DNA of 64,000 bases from an uncultured Collinsella sp. (GTDB lineage Bacteria > Actinomycetota > Coriobacteriia > Coriobacteriales > Coriobacteriaceae). The notes beneath the pieces were generated by a model that was given only the letters and a program-made list of their open reading frames with translations, made no database searches and was not told where the DNA came from. Every line of letters starts with the position of its first letter. The stretch's first letter is position 1. Made by a program: the position numbers and the translations under genes. Shown here piece by piece: positions 8,470 through 16,942 of the stretch. The DNA is taken from contig UROC01000001.1 of NCBI GenBank assembly GCA_900549345.1, positions 1-64,000 of the forward strand, in the 5' to 3' direction.

Positions 8470-9873
8470 GTCCGTGGTGTCATCGTCCTCGGGAAGTTGG
8501 GGGAACACGGCGTTTTTGGGCATGGAAACCTTGGTGAGCGAGGTGAGCTTTTTGCTCAATGCCGTGTCCGTCTTGACCAGGTCGCTGAGCGTCACGATCT
8601 TGTAGCCGTCGGCGACAAGGCCGTCGATAATCTGCGGCAGTGCCTCGAGCGTCTGCTCGGCGCACTCATCGCTATCGGTGAGCAGCACAATATTGCCCGG
8701 CGTCACCGAGTCGAGCACGGTCGATACTTGCTCGTCAGCGCCGTTGAGCAGCCAGTCGCCCGAATCGATATTCCACGAAACCACGGCGGACACCAGGTCC
8801 ATCGAATCGATCCAGTTTTGCTCGTCAAACGCGGCGTAGGGGGCACGCAGCAACATCGTCTCGACACCGGTCGCCGACTTAATCGCCTCGGTGCCCTTCG
8901 TGATCTGCTTGCGCACCGTCTCGCGATCCTCGCCCTTGAGCGAATCATCGCTGTAGCTGTTGGAGCCGATCTCGCACCCGGCATCGACAATCGCTTTGGC
9001 AGTAGCGGGCGAGGCTTCTGCGGCATCGCCCGAAAGGAAGAACGTCGCCGTGACGCCCTTTTCCTTGAGCACCTGCAAGATCTGCTTGGTCGCGCCGCTC
9101 GGACCCTCGTCAAATGTCAGGGCCACGTACTTTTCGTTGCCCTTGGGCGCTACGCTTGCGCACTCGACTACGCAGTCGGTGGCGGGCACGACCTCGCCGC
9201 GGTCCTGCGTCTTGCCCGACTGCTCGCCGACCCATACCTCGGAGCGGCCCTGAACACCCCAGGTTTTGACATACTCAATGGCACCCGTGCCCTCGACCTT
9301 AAGCTTTGACTCGATAGTCGTGGCCTGGACCTCGTGCTTTTCGTAGGTGTTACGGCCATCCTTGACCGTCACCTTCTCGCCGCCCGTGAGCTCACGACTA
9401 TCCCATTTGCCTTGCTTCACGCGCTTGCCGTCGACCTTCACCGACAGCTTTTCGCCGCCATGGCGCTTGAGCACGCTGTCGTCGACGGCCAGCAGATCGC
9501 CGGCGTCGTACGTTTCGGTCAGGCTTTGATCGTCGATAAGATTCTGCAACGTAGAACCCACGCGCACCGCGGTCTTTTGCCCGTTGAGTTCCACGTCCAC
9601 GCTGCGGTTGACGTAGCCCACGACGGCAGCGATAAACAGCACGAGCGCGCAACCCACGGCGATGAGCGCATAGGGCAGGCGAGACGGACGACGCGGCGAG
9701 CGCCCGTTGCCGATACGCGCGCTGCGATCGCTAAACCCACGGCTATGGTTGAGGTACATCGCGCCGGGCTTACGGCGACGTCGACGCTGACCACTGGGCA
9801 GCTGCCCCAGGTCGCGGTGCGCCGTCGGACGCGCACCCGAGCGCCCGTTTAAGTTAGATCCGTTTTGGCGCAT
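8467..9873 (-). CDS. Membrane-anchored polysaccharide-deacetylase-like protein, metal ligands lost
   Basis: A 468-residue protein. A basic N-terminus and one membrane segment near residue 75 precede DUF348-like repeats (VRVGSTLQNLIDD type), then a CE4 NodB-fold domain from about residue 245. The fold signature is visible, but CE4 catalytic residues are replaced. Motif 1 reads TFDEGP rather than TFDDGP. Motif 2 reads GSNSYSDDSL where H-x3-H is expected. The late catalytic His (LLHD) is Thr (LLTD). It is probably an extracytoplasmic glycan-binding pseudoenzyme. Start supported by GGGGGAGGG six bases upstream. It is followed by the MgtE-like operon after a 320-bp gap. Confidence 0.75.
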   Translation of the reverse strand: MRQNGSNLNGRSGARPTAHRDLGQLPSGQRRRRRKPGAMYLNHSRGFSDRSARIGNGRSPRRPSRLPYALIAVGCALVLFIAAVVGYVNRSVDVELNGQKTAVRVGSTLQNLIDDQSLTETYDAGDLLAVDDSVLKRHGGEKLSVKVDGKRVKQGKWDSRELTGGEKVTVKDGRNTYEKHEVQATTIESKLKVEGTGAIEYVKTWGVQGRSEVWVGEQSGKTQDRGEVVPATDCVVECASVAPKGNEKYVALTFDEGPSGATKQILQVLKEKGVTATFFLSGDAAEASPATAKAIVDAGCEIGSNSYSDDSLKGEDRETVRKQITKGTEAIKSATGVETMLLRAPYAAFDEQNWIDSMDLVSAVVSWNIDSGDWLLNGADEQVSTVLDSVTPGNIVLLTDSDECAEQTLEALPQIIDGLVADGYKIVTLSDLVKTDTALSKKLTSLTKVSMPKNAVFPQLPEDDDTTD

Positions 9874-9894
9874 GTGCCCTCCCCCATAAACACA

Positions 9895-9924
9895 GCGAGC
9901 CGGAGCAACATGTCTCCGGCTCGC
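9895..9924 (-). terminator. Hairpin after the PRC-barrel gene
   Basis: GCGAGCCGGAG and its exact complement form an 11-bp stem with an 8-nt loop in the 72-bp gap between the PRC-barrel gene and the deacetylase-like gene. No T tract follows, so it is a partial terminator or an RNA-stability element. Confidence 0.5.
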
Positions 9925-9945
9925 CTCCCATCATTTGGTACGTCT

Positions 9946-10701
9946 CTATTTGCTAGCTTTTGACGAGCCCCCGCTCGCCTTTTGATATTCGTCCTTAAAG
10001 GCCTTGAACATACCGCGCGTCTTGCCGAGCTGCTTGCCCAGTGCACGACTGCCCTTGTCCACGGCGACCGATCCCTTGTCATCGAGCACCTTGGCGCCCT
10101 TCTTGACCTTATCGCCTACCACGACACTGACCTCGGCAGCCTTGGCGGCCGCGCCGCCCGAATACCCGAGCGCCTTGACCTCGTCCGAGACAATCATCGC
10201 ACCGTTCTCGTAGCCGCGCAGCATCGTCGGCGGCACCTGCGTGTCGCCCACCAGCACGCTCGAAGCGGCACCGGCGGTCACGTAGAACATCTGCACAATA
10301 CCCGAGCGCGGCTTGAACTCAACGTCCGAGCAGTAGCCCACGACATCGCCCGATTCCGTGCGCACGTCCATGCCGACCCAGATGATGCAATCGTCCAGGT
10401 TGATATCGAGGCGCTTGGCTGCGGCGGCATCATAGGTGCCCTTGACGTCGTCGACCGCGACAGCACCCTCATAGACGCCGATGGCATCGAGCGCCACAAA
10501 GCGGTCGGGACGCTCGATCATACCCGCGATATCGGACTGCCGGACCATAAAGCCCACCACGCGCGTGCCGCCCGGGGTAAAGACGGGAAAGTGAATCTTG
10601 CCGAGCTTTTTAGGGCTGCGCGGCGTGCCGTCCTTTTTGGTGCGCTTGTCTTCGGCAGGTTTGCGGTAAACCTTGACGCCGACAAAATCCCCTGCGCGCA
10701 T
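9946..10701 (-). CDS. PRC-barrel domain protein
   Basis: A 251-residue predicted cytosolic protein. The N-terminal half has the beta-rich PRC-barrel pattern twice, with segments such as GTRVVGFMVRQSDIAGM and GDVVGYCSDVEF. These small barrels occur in ribosome-maturation, photosystem and envelope-associated proteins. The C-terminal ~70 residues are Lys/Gly/Ala-rich and probably disordered. Its ATG overlaps the stop of the upstream YtxH-like gene (TAATG), which indicates translational coupling. The MgtE-like protein nearby also begins with a PRC-like region. The specific function is unknown. Confidence 0.7.
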   Translation of the reverse strand: MRAGDFVGVKVYRKPAEDKRTKKDGTPRSPKKLGKIHFPVFTPGGTRVVGFMVRQSDIAGMIERPDRFVALDAIGVYEGAVAVDDVKGTYDAAAAKRLDINLDDCIIWVGMDVRTESGDVVGYCSDVEFKPRSGIVQMFYVTAGAASSVLVGDTQVPPTMLRGYENGAMIVSDEVKALGYSGGAAAKAAEVSVVVGDKVKKGAKVLDDKGSVAVDKGSRALGKQLGKTRGMFKAFKDEYQKASGGSSKASK

Positions 10702-11090
10702 TATGCCTCGGTCGAGGGCTCCGTGGCCTCGGTGTCGGCCTCAGCGACGTTCTCGACCACGACGTCGGCAGCGGGCGTCACGTTGCCGCCCGAGATGGCA
10801 TCGTTGAGCTGCTCGCGAAGCTGGTCCATGCGCTCGCGGGCCAGGTCGACCTTGGCGCGCAGGTCATCGGTCTTGGCGTCGACCATCGGACCAAAGTCGT
10901 TGACCGCGGCACGAGCCTCCTCGGCACCGTGCTCGTAGGTGTCACGCATGTTGTCCCAGGCATCGTTGGCGATATCGGCGGCCATGGCGCGGGTCTCGGC
11001 ACCCGAGCGCGGGGCCAGAGCAACGCCGATGATAGCGCCGGCAGCAGCACCAAAGAGCGCACCGGAGACAAAGCTGAAAGTCTTTCCCAT
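10701..11090 (-). CDS. YtxH-like small membrane protein
   Basis: A 129-residue protein with an N-terminal glycine/alanine-rich membrane segment (SGALFGAAAGAIIGVALAP) directly followed by APRSGAETR, the hallmark of YtxH/DUF-type stress proteins. The remainder is a charged amphipathic helix with coiled-coil character and an acidic tail. I chose the ATG at 11090, six bases after an alternative ATG; both follow AGGAGAGGA. It is coupled to the PRC-barrel gene. A role in envelope stress is plausible but not shown by the sequence. Confidence 0.7.
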   Translation of the reverse strand: MGKTFSFVSGALFGAAAGAIIGVALAPRSGAETRAMAADIANDAWDNMRDTYEHGAEEARAAVNDFGPMVDAKTDDLRAKVDLARERMDQLREQLNDAISGGNVTPAADVVVENVAEADTEATEPSTEA

Positions 11091-11226
11091 GATCATTCCT
11101 CTCCTGCGGGCACCTCGATGCCCACCGTTTGAATGCTGTCCATTATACCCGCAGCGCAACACTTGCCGTCGCGCTCATCTGCGTACGGTAAAAGCGCAGG
11201 TACATGATGGTGATAAGCGAGTGAGC

Positions 11227-12060
11227 CTACTCCTGAGGCGCAGCCGGCATGGCGACCGTGGCGGCCGGATCCTCGCCGGCGCCATCGACGAGCGGCAGGT
11301 TGCCCTCGTGCGCCGAGCCGGACGGAGCCGTTGCCGCACCGCCAAAGACGGCCGCGGGGGCCTCGTGGTTCTCGGCGACCGCACCCTCGGTATCGATTGG
11401 CATCTGCGGCTCGTCGTCAAAGCTCGGAACGCCTTGGGGCTCCGCAGACTCGGGCCCAGCAGGCGCCTCGGCAACGGGCTTAGCGCCGGCGTCGGCAGGA
11501 GCGTCGTGCTCGGGCGCATCCTCGGCCACGTCCTCGCCGTTCGCAGCGGCAACGGCCTCGTGCGGGTCCTTGCCCTCGGCCTCGGCGCGCATGCCCAGCA
11601 CCAGGTTGCGCAGGCCAGCGACCGTGCCTTCCACGTCGGGGGCCGGCTGGTCAGCGTGCAGGTACGCCCAGTCCATCATAAAGGTCGCCGATGACAGCGC
11701 GCCAATGGCCAACGCGTCGTCGGGACACGAAAGCTCAACCTCAAAGACACGTTCATCATGCTCGCTCACGCGGGTGCGACCGCACGAGATGCTGCCGGCA
11801 AGACCGGTCTCGTTCATGAGCTCGACCGTCACGTGCTCCAGCAGGTGGCAAAGCTCGGTCTGGCCCATGCAGTCCTGGAACTCGCGACCCGAATCGCCCA
11901 GGCACAGATGCTTGGCAATCGCCGGCACCAGGTAGTACACGCGCGCCGTGGCCTCGATATCCTCCGAGGTCATGAGCGGCATGCCGGGGTTCACCAGCAC
12001 GTGCGCGCAAATCTTGTCCTCGCTGACGGTGACCTTAAGGATGTTGAACAGGCCTGCCAT
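11227..12060 (-). CDS. Stand-alone cyanophycin-synthetase N-domain-like protein
   Basis: A 277-residue protein of unknown function. Residues 1-145 match the N-terminal domain of cyanophycin synthetase in its most typical part: TELCHLLEHVTVELMNETG, then CGRTR, then an FEVELSCPDDALAIGAL strand-helix segment. The ATP-grasp and Mur-ligase-like domains that synthesise the polymer are absent. Instead residues ~150-277 form an Ala/Pro/Glu/Gly-rich, probably disordered tail. A good ribosome site (GGAGAG) precedes the ATG. The gene lies 24 bp downstream of the CNNM/CorC gene. It could bind an Asp/Arg-containing substrate or act as a scaffold, but this is speculative. Confidence 0.6.
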   Translation of the reverse strand: MAGLFNILKVTVSEDKICAHVLVNPGMPLMTSEDIEATARVYYLVPAIAKHLCLGDSGREFQDCMGQTELCHLLEHVTVELMNETGLAGSISCGRTRVSEHDERVFEVELSCPDDALAIGALSSATFMMDWAYLHADQPAPDVEGTVAGLRNLVLGMRAEAEGKDPHEAVAAANGEDVAEDAPEHDAPADAGAKPVAEAPAGPESAEPQGVPSFDDEPQMPIDTEGAVAENHEAPAAVFGGAATAPSGSAHEGNLPLVDGAGEDPAATVAMPAAPQE

Positions 12061-12084
12061 AACTCTCTCCTACTCGTCCTTGCC

Positions 12085-13458
12085 CTACTCGTCGCCGTCG
12101 TGCGGGTCCGCAGAGCCCGCACCCGACGCCGTCGGCTTCTCTGCCGAGGACTCGGAATCCTTCTTATCGGTTTCGGCCGGAGCGATCACGCGAATGAGCG
12201 AGATGCGCTGGCCGCGCATCGACTGTACCTTGAACTTGTACCCTGCGACCTCAAACACTTCTCCGATGTCGGGCACTGAGTCGCAAAGCTCCAAAATCCA
12301 GCCGGCAATGGTTTCATAATCATCGCTTTCCTCGAGCGGCCAACCAAGCTCAATCGCGTCATCGCACGAAAAACGCCCATCGACGAGCCACTCACGGCGC
12401 GAGAGGCGCGTGAGGTACTTGTTGTCGGGGTCGAACTCGTCCTCGATCTCGCCGACGATCTCCTCGACGATATCTTCGATGGTGATGATGCCGGCCGTGC
12501 CGCCGTACTCGTCCACGACGACCACGATCTGGTCGTGCGAGGTCTGCATCTCGGACAGCAGCGGCAGGATGTCCTTGGTATCGGGCACAAAGGTGGCGTC
12601 GCGCAAAAAGTCGGCAATGGGCTGGTCGCCCTTGCCGTCGAGCGCGGGCTGAATCAGGTCCTTGATGTGCGCGATGCCCGCGACGTTGTCGGGGTCCTCG
12701 TGATAGACAGGGATGCGGCTGAAGCCGGTCTGGCGCATGGTGGACAGCACGTCGGCGACCGTCTCGTCGTCCTCGCACATGGTGGTGTCCACGCGCGGCA
12801 CCATGACCTCGCGGGAAACGGTGTCGCCCAGGTCGAAGATCTCGTGGATCATGCGCTTTTCCTCGTCGAGCAGGTCGTCCTGCTCCGAGACCATGTACTT
12901 GATTTCTTCCTCCGAGACGTTCTGGCGGTCATCGGCACTCTTGATACGCAGGATGCGGGCCAGGCCGTCGGAGCAGGCACCGGTCAGCCACACGAGCGGG
13001 CGGGCGATCTTTTGGAACACGGAGAGCGGTCCCACGACCTGCTTGGATACGCCCTCGGCGTTAGCAAGGCCGATGCGCTTGGGCACAAGCTCGCCAATCA
13101 CGATGGACACAAAGGCGACGGCGACGGTGATGATGACCGGCGCCAGGCCGCGCGCGATGGCGGAAAGCGGCGCGATGCCAAGGCTCATGAGCCACGTGGC
13201 GAGCGGGTCGGACAGGCTCGTCGAGGCGACGGCGGACGAGGCGAAGCCCACGAGCGTGATGGCGACCTGGATGGTGGCGAGCAGTTGGTCGGAATCGGCG
13301 GCAAGCTGAACGGCGCGCTCGGCGCGCTTATCGCCCTCCTCGGCATCGTGTTCCAACACGGCGCGCTTAGCCGTGGTGAGAGCCATCTCGGACATAGAGA
13401 AGTAGCCGTTGATAAGCGTCAGAACGAGCGTGGTAATAAGGGAGATGGTTATGTCCAT
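12085..13458 (-). CDS. CNNM/CorC (hemolysin C-like) membrane protein with CBS pair
   Basis: A 457-residue protein with an N-terminal DUF21/CNNM membrane domain (about residues 1-190, including the GELVPKRIGLANAE segment). Two CBS domains follow (about 210-330, with RIPVYHEDPDNVAGI), then a C-terminal CorC_HlyC domain, then an acidic tail. The family contributes to Mg2+ homeostasis or efflux, which fits the nearby Mg transporter genes. The start at 13458 removes about 78 upstream residues with no domain content. A GGAGG lies 15 bases before the ATG, rather far, so the start is not certain. Confidence 0.85.
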   Translation of the reverse strand: MDITISLITTLVLTLINGYFSMSEMALTTAKRAVLEHDAEEGDKRAERAVQLAADSDQLLATIQVAITLVGFASSAVASTSLSDPLATWLMSLGIAPLSAIARGLAPVIITVAVAFVSIVIGELVPKRIGLANAEGVSKQVVGPLSVFQKIARPLVWLTGACSDGLARILRIKSADDRQNVSEEEIKYMVSEQDDLLDEEKRMIHEIFDLGDTVSREVMVPRVDTTMCEDDETVADVLSTMRQTGFSRIPVYHEDPDNVAGIAHIKDLIQPALDGKGDQPIADFLRDATFVPDTKDILPLLSEMQTSHDQIVVVVDEYGGTAGIITIEDIVEEIVGEIEDEFDPDNKYLTRLSRREWLVDGRFSCDDAIELGWPLEESDDYETIAGWILELCDSVPDIGEVFEVAGYKFKVQSMRGQRISLIRVIAPAETDKKDSESSAEKPTASGAGSADPHDGDE

Positions 13459-13565
13459 CGGGAGTTTCTCGAACCTCCAAGATTCGGGACGTTGGCAGGA
13501 GACGTACGTAGCGGATAGGGCAGTTGCGCCGGTCGCCCGTGCGAGCGGGGCCGTGGGCGCGGTCG

Positions 13566-14249
13566 CTAGATTACGAAGAGGATCACCGCCATGAACTGGA
13601 AGATGCTGCCGGCGAGCACCCACAAGTGGAAAACACTGTGCAGATAGCGCACGTTTTTGGCGATATAGAACGGCACGCCCACGGTATAGCACACGCCGCC
13701 AACGGCGAGCAGGGCAAGCGCCACGGGGTTGAGCAGCGACACGAGCTCGGGCAGCTTAAAGACGACGAGCCAGCCCATCAGCAGGTAGACCAGGCCGCTT
13801 ACCCAGTGCGGCTGACGCTCGCGCAAAAAGCACTCGAGTGCGATGCCGATGATGGCGATGGCCCACACGGCAAAGAACAGCGCAGGGCCGCCGTCGTTTG
13901 CGAGCGTGATGAGGCAAAACGGGGTATAGCTGCCGGCTATGAGCAGGTAAATGCAGCTGTGGTCGATGATGCGAAACACGCGCTTGGCGCGAGCGGGCTG
14001 AATCGCGTGATAGAGCGTGGAGGCCAAGTATTCGAGGATGATACTGACACCATAGACAATCGCCGCGGCCATGTGGGCCGGGCCTCCGCCGCGCAGGGCA
14101 GCGAATACGATCAGGAGCACCAGGCCCGCGATACCCAGCAGGCAGCCGACACCATGGGTGACGGAGTTCATGATCTCCTCGCCCACCGTGTAGTGTGGAA
14201 CGGCCGCGGTCTTGGGTCGCGGCTTGGAACTGTCGCTCGAATCGGACAT
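13566..14249 (-). CDS. Hemolysin III / TrhA (PAQR-type) membrane protein
   Basis: A 227-residue seven-helix membrane protein of the PAQR/hemolysin III family. Visible signatures are VTHGVG, an S-x3-H motif in TLYHAIQ, a DHSCIYLLIAGSYTPF segment and a C-terminal HSVFHLWVLAGS. Together these provide the three metal-binding His and the Ser/Asp of this hydrolase-like superfamily. Bacterial members influence membrane-lipid homeostasis. I use the ATG at 14249 with GGAGG 11 bases upstream; an in-frame TTG lies 18 bases earlier. It is the first gene of a minus-strand run of membrane-associated genes. Confidence 0.85.
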   Translation of the reverse strand: MSDSSDSSKPRPKTAAVPHYTVGEEIMNSVTHGVGCLLGIAGLVLLIVFAALRGGGPAHMAAAIVYGVSIILEYLASTLYHAIQPARAKRVFRIIDHSCIYLLIAGSYTPFCLITLANDGGPALFFAVWAIAIIGIALECFLRERQPHWVSGLVYLLMGWLVVFKLPELVSLLNPVALALLAVGGVCYTVGVPFYIAKNVRYLHSVFHLWVLAGSIFQFMAVILFVI

Positions 14250-14356
14250 GCCGGTTACATCCTCCAACGTAAAGAGTTCTCAACACTATATCAAAGCGTC
14301 TGGGTACGTGCGAAATTTGCACCATACGTGACCCTTTGTTTACCCATTCTTTGCCT

Positions 14357-14415
14357 GTTGACGCATCAACGGCGAACATCCATAATGCGCTTGGTTTAAA
14401 TGTTGATGTATTAAC
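14357..14415 (+). promoter_or_regulatory. Promoter with two related palindromic operators
   Basis: TTGACG (14358-14363) and CATAAT (14381-14386) are spaced by 17 bp, a near-consensus promoter for the alpha/beta hydrolase. GTTGACGCATCAAC (14357-14370) overlaps the -35 box. GTTGATGTATTAAC (14402-14415) lies just after the predicted start of transcription. The two 14-bp palindromes start 45 bp apart and share GTTGA/T(C/A)AAC arms, as expected for cooperative repression. No regulator gene is adjacent. Confidence 0.6.
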
Positions 14416-14435
14416 ATCTTATAGGAGAATACCGC

Positions 14436-15401
14436 ATGGCTCAAAACGCACATTCCCATCGAAAGCTCAAGATAGCCGGCATCGTTGCACTGGTGGCTGT
14501 CGTTGCGCTGCTCGGATTTGCCGGCAACTTTCTGTTTGACTTCGCGCTGAATCCCCGCGCTCCATACACCATGAAGATGATGCAGGACGGCAAGGACGGC
14601 AAGGAAAGTGAGCAGCCGGATGCCGAGGGAACCGAGGCACGGGCATGGTTTAAAGAGAACCGCGAGAGCAGTAGCCTCACCGCAGATGACGGAACCGAAC
14701 TTGCCGCTTGGTATTTTGCCGCCCCAGAGAGCACGCACAATTACGCTATCTGCCTACACGGATACACCGATGAGCCCATCGGTATGGCCCGATACGCCAA
14801 ACGATTCCATGACCGCGGCATGAACGTGCTCGCGCCTGCCGCCCGTGCCCACGAGCGCTCCGGCGGCGACTATATCGGCATGGGCTGGCCCGAGCGGCTC
14901 GATGTCGTTGCATGGATTGGGCGGATCGTTGCGGCCGATCCCAAGGCGCGCATCCTGGTCTTTGGCGAGTCGATGGGTGCAGCGACCGCCATGAATGTAG
15001 CGGGGGAATCTCTGCCCGCAAACGTGAAATGCATTATCGAGGACTGCGGCTATACAAGCGTTTGGGACGAGTTTTCCCTGCAGCTCAAGGACGTGTTCGG
15101 CCTGCCCAGCTTTCCCTTGCTCGATGTAGCAAACTTAGTGTGCAACGTGCGCGCAGGCTACGACTTTCATAAGGCGAGCAGTGTGGACCAACTCGAACAC
15201 GCGACGGTTCCCATGCTGTTTATCCACGGCGACCAGGACACCTTTGTGCCGTACGACATGCTCGACCAAAACTACGACGCGTGCGCCAGCAAGGTTAAAC
15301 AGAAGCTCACTATCCACGGCGCCACCCACGCCAAGAGCGCGCAAGTTGACCCCGAGCTCTACTGGAACACGGTCGACGACTTCCTCGACAAGAATTTTTA
15401 A
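14436..15401 (+). CDS. Membrane-anchored alpha/beta hydrolase
   Basis: A 321-residue protein. A cytoplasmic basic N-terminus and one membrane helix (about residues 12-35) place the catalytic domain outside the cell. The alpha/beta-hydrolase fold shows the oxyanion region LHGYTD, the nucleophile elbow GESMG (Ser near 178), the acid in HGDQDTFVP (near 267) and the catalytic His in ATHAKS (near 298). This matches the YqkD/BEM46-like extracellular hydrolases. Substrate unknown. TAGGAG lies upstream of the ATG, and the gene is monocistronic, between a double-operator promoter and a strong terminator. Confidence 0.83.
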   Translation: MAQNAHSHRKLKIAGIVALVAVVALLGFAGNFLFDFALNPRAPYTMKMMQDGKDGKESEQPDAEGTEARAWFKENRESSSLTADDGTELAAWYFAAPESTHNYAICLHGYTDEPIGMARYAKRFHDRGMNVLAPAARAHERSGGDYIGMGWPERLDVVAWIGRIVAADPKARILVFGESMGAATAMNVAGESLPANVKCIIEDCGYTSVWDEFSLQLKDVFGLPSFPLLDVANLVCNVRAGYDFHKASSVDQLEHATVPMLFIHGDQDTFVPYDMLDQNYDACASKVKQKLTIHGATHAKSAQVDPELYWNTVDDFLDKNF

Positions 15402-15445
15402 GCAAATAGTACGGTTTACTGGTCTATCTGGCCCCTAGCACTTCC

Positions 15446-15485
15446 AAAAAGCCGCCCGTGGGCGCTGTGCTCACGGGCGGCTTTT
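15446..15485 (+). terminator. Strong, possibly bidirectional terminator
   Basis: AAAAAGCCGCCCGTG and CACGGGCGGCTTTT form a long GC stem with A and T tracts on either side. It lies between the convergent alpha/beta hydrolase and DUF362 genes and could terminate both. Confidence 0.85.
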
Positions 15486-15532
15486 ACTAACGTTGCGCTA
15501 CAAAAGCGCTTGATATGTCCAATAGCTAGGCG

Positions 15533-16738
15533 CTATTTGACCTCGATGAGCTCGTACTCGCTCGTGCCCAGGCCGATCTTCTCGGCATGCGCGATGCACG
15601 CGCGCCAGTCGGTGTCGGGATGCGTGATGCAGAAGGGATCCTTGGCCTGCTCGCCCTCCAGATGCTCGTGATTATGCTCCATCTTGGCCGCGCTGTCGGT
15701 AAGCTCGGTGTTAGGCAGCGGCTCGGACGCCAGGACGGCGTCGGCGCAGGCCTGGTCGATGGCGACCGGGTCGAAGCTCGCGAACATGCCGATGTCGTTG
15801 ACGATGGGCGTGTCATTCTCGGGATGGCAGTCGCAGTTGGGGCTGATGTCCATGGCGAGCGAGATGTGGAAGCTCGGGCGGCCGTCGACGATGGCCTTGG
15901 TGTACTCAGCGATCTTGTAGTTGAGTACGTCGGCCGCGGCATCATAGTCGGGCTTGATGCAGTCCTGGTTGCACGCCGCAATGCAGCGTCCGCAGCCCAC
16001 GCAGCGATCGTGGTCGATGGCAGCCACGTGAACCGTGCGAGTGCTGCCGTTGGCAAGCTCGCGCTCACGCGTACCGTCAAACGTGATGGCGCTGTGCGCG
16101 CATATCTTCTCGCAGGCACGGCAGCCAACGCAGTTGGTGGTATCGACGCTCGGCTTGCCAGCGGCGTGCTGCTCCATCTTGCCGGCACGGCTACCGCCGC
16201 CCATACCCAGGTTCTTCATGGCGCCGCCAAAGCCGGCCTGCTCATGGCCCTTAAAGTGGGTGAGGCTAATCACGATGTCGGCGTCCATGAGTGCCTGGCC
16301 GATCTTTGCCTCGCGCACGTACTCGCCGCCCTCGACCGGAACGAGCGCCTCGTCGGTGCCCTTGAGGCCGTCGGCGATGATGATCTGGCAACCCGTGGCA
16401 TACGGGGTAAAGCCGTTCTGGTAGGCGGTGTCGATGTGCTCGAGCGCGTTTTTGCGGCTGCCCACATAGAGCGTGTTGCAGTCGGTGAGGAAGGGTTTGC
16501 CGCCCAGCTCCTTCACGACGTCTGCGACGGCGCGGGCGTAGTTTGGGCGCAGAAAGCTCAGGTTACCCAGCTCGCCAAAGTGAATCTTGATAGCGACGAA
16601 CTTGTTCTCGAAGTCGATCTGCTCAATGCCGGCGCGGCGAATGAGGCGTTTGAGTTTGTCGAGCTGGCTCTCGCGAGCATGCGTGCGCAGGTTGGTGAAG
16701 TACACCTTTGCCGGTGCTGCGGGTGCGGTTGCGGTCAT
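15533..16738 (-). CDS. DUF362 protein with two 4Fe-4S clusters
   Basis: A 401-residue protein of the DUF362 family. A Rossmann-like N-terminal domain contains KIHFGELGNLSFLRP and the family motif SLTHFKGHEQAGFGGAMKNLGMG. In the middle are two ferredoxin clusters, CVGCRACEKIC and CVGCGRCIAAC. The C-terminus returns to the DUF362 fold (FDPVAIDQACAD). Such proteins are common in anaerobes, and their reaction is mostly unknown. Start supported by GAGGGG upstream of the ATG. It stands alone between a terminator and a repeat-rich gap. Confidence 0.85.
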   Translation of the reverse strand: MTATAPAAPAKVYFTNLRTHARESQLDKLKRLIRRAGIEQIDFENKFVAIKIHFGELGNLSFLRPNYARAVADVVKELGGKPFLTDCNTLYVGSRKNALEHIDTAYQNGFTPYATGCQIIIADGLKGTDEALVPVEGGEYVREAKIGQALMDADIVISLTHFKGHEQAGFGGAMKNLGMGGGSRAGKMEQHAAGKPSVDTTNCVGCRACEKICAHSAITFDGTRERELANGSTRTVHVAAIDHDRCVGCGRCIAACNQDCIKPDYDAAADVLNYKIAEYTKAIVDGRPSFHISLAMDISPNCDCHPENDTPIVNDIGMFASFDPVAIDQACADAVLASEPLPNTELTDSAAKMEHNHEHLEGEQAKDPFCITHPDTDWRACIAHAEKIGLGTSEYELIEVK

Positions 16739-16833
16739 AGATCTATCCCCTCGGTCTATATGGCGTTACAGACATAGAGGATGGTACCCGTTGAAGTGGG
16801 GTTGAAGTCAAGCGCAACGCCGAGTCGCTAGGC

Positions 16834-16942
16834 ACTCATTGGGGACAGACTTAAATGAGTGCTTGCCGCCCGGCCAGCGAGCCGGCGATCCGGCAAAGAC
16901 TGTCCCCAACGACTAGTCGTTTAAGAACGTCCCCAATGACTA
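16834..16942. repeat. Composite palindromic repeat at the end of the ABC permease gene
   Basis: ACTCATT...AATGAGT (16834-16860) encloses GGGGACAGACTT. A GC hairpin and then AAGACTGTCCCCAA follow, and the element ends in AACGTCCCCAATGACTA, whose last bases form the permease stop codon. The 70-odd bases from about 16871 recur almost unchanged, in the same orientation, at 20572-20643. The two copies thus bracket the MacB-type operon. Confidence 0.65.

Noticed and set aside
13459..13692. N-terminal extension of the CNNM/CorC protein
   Set aside because: The frame is open for 78 more codons, but the extension runs into the TrhA gene and has no domain; the DUF21 domain starts at the chosen ATG.
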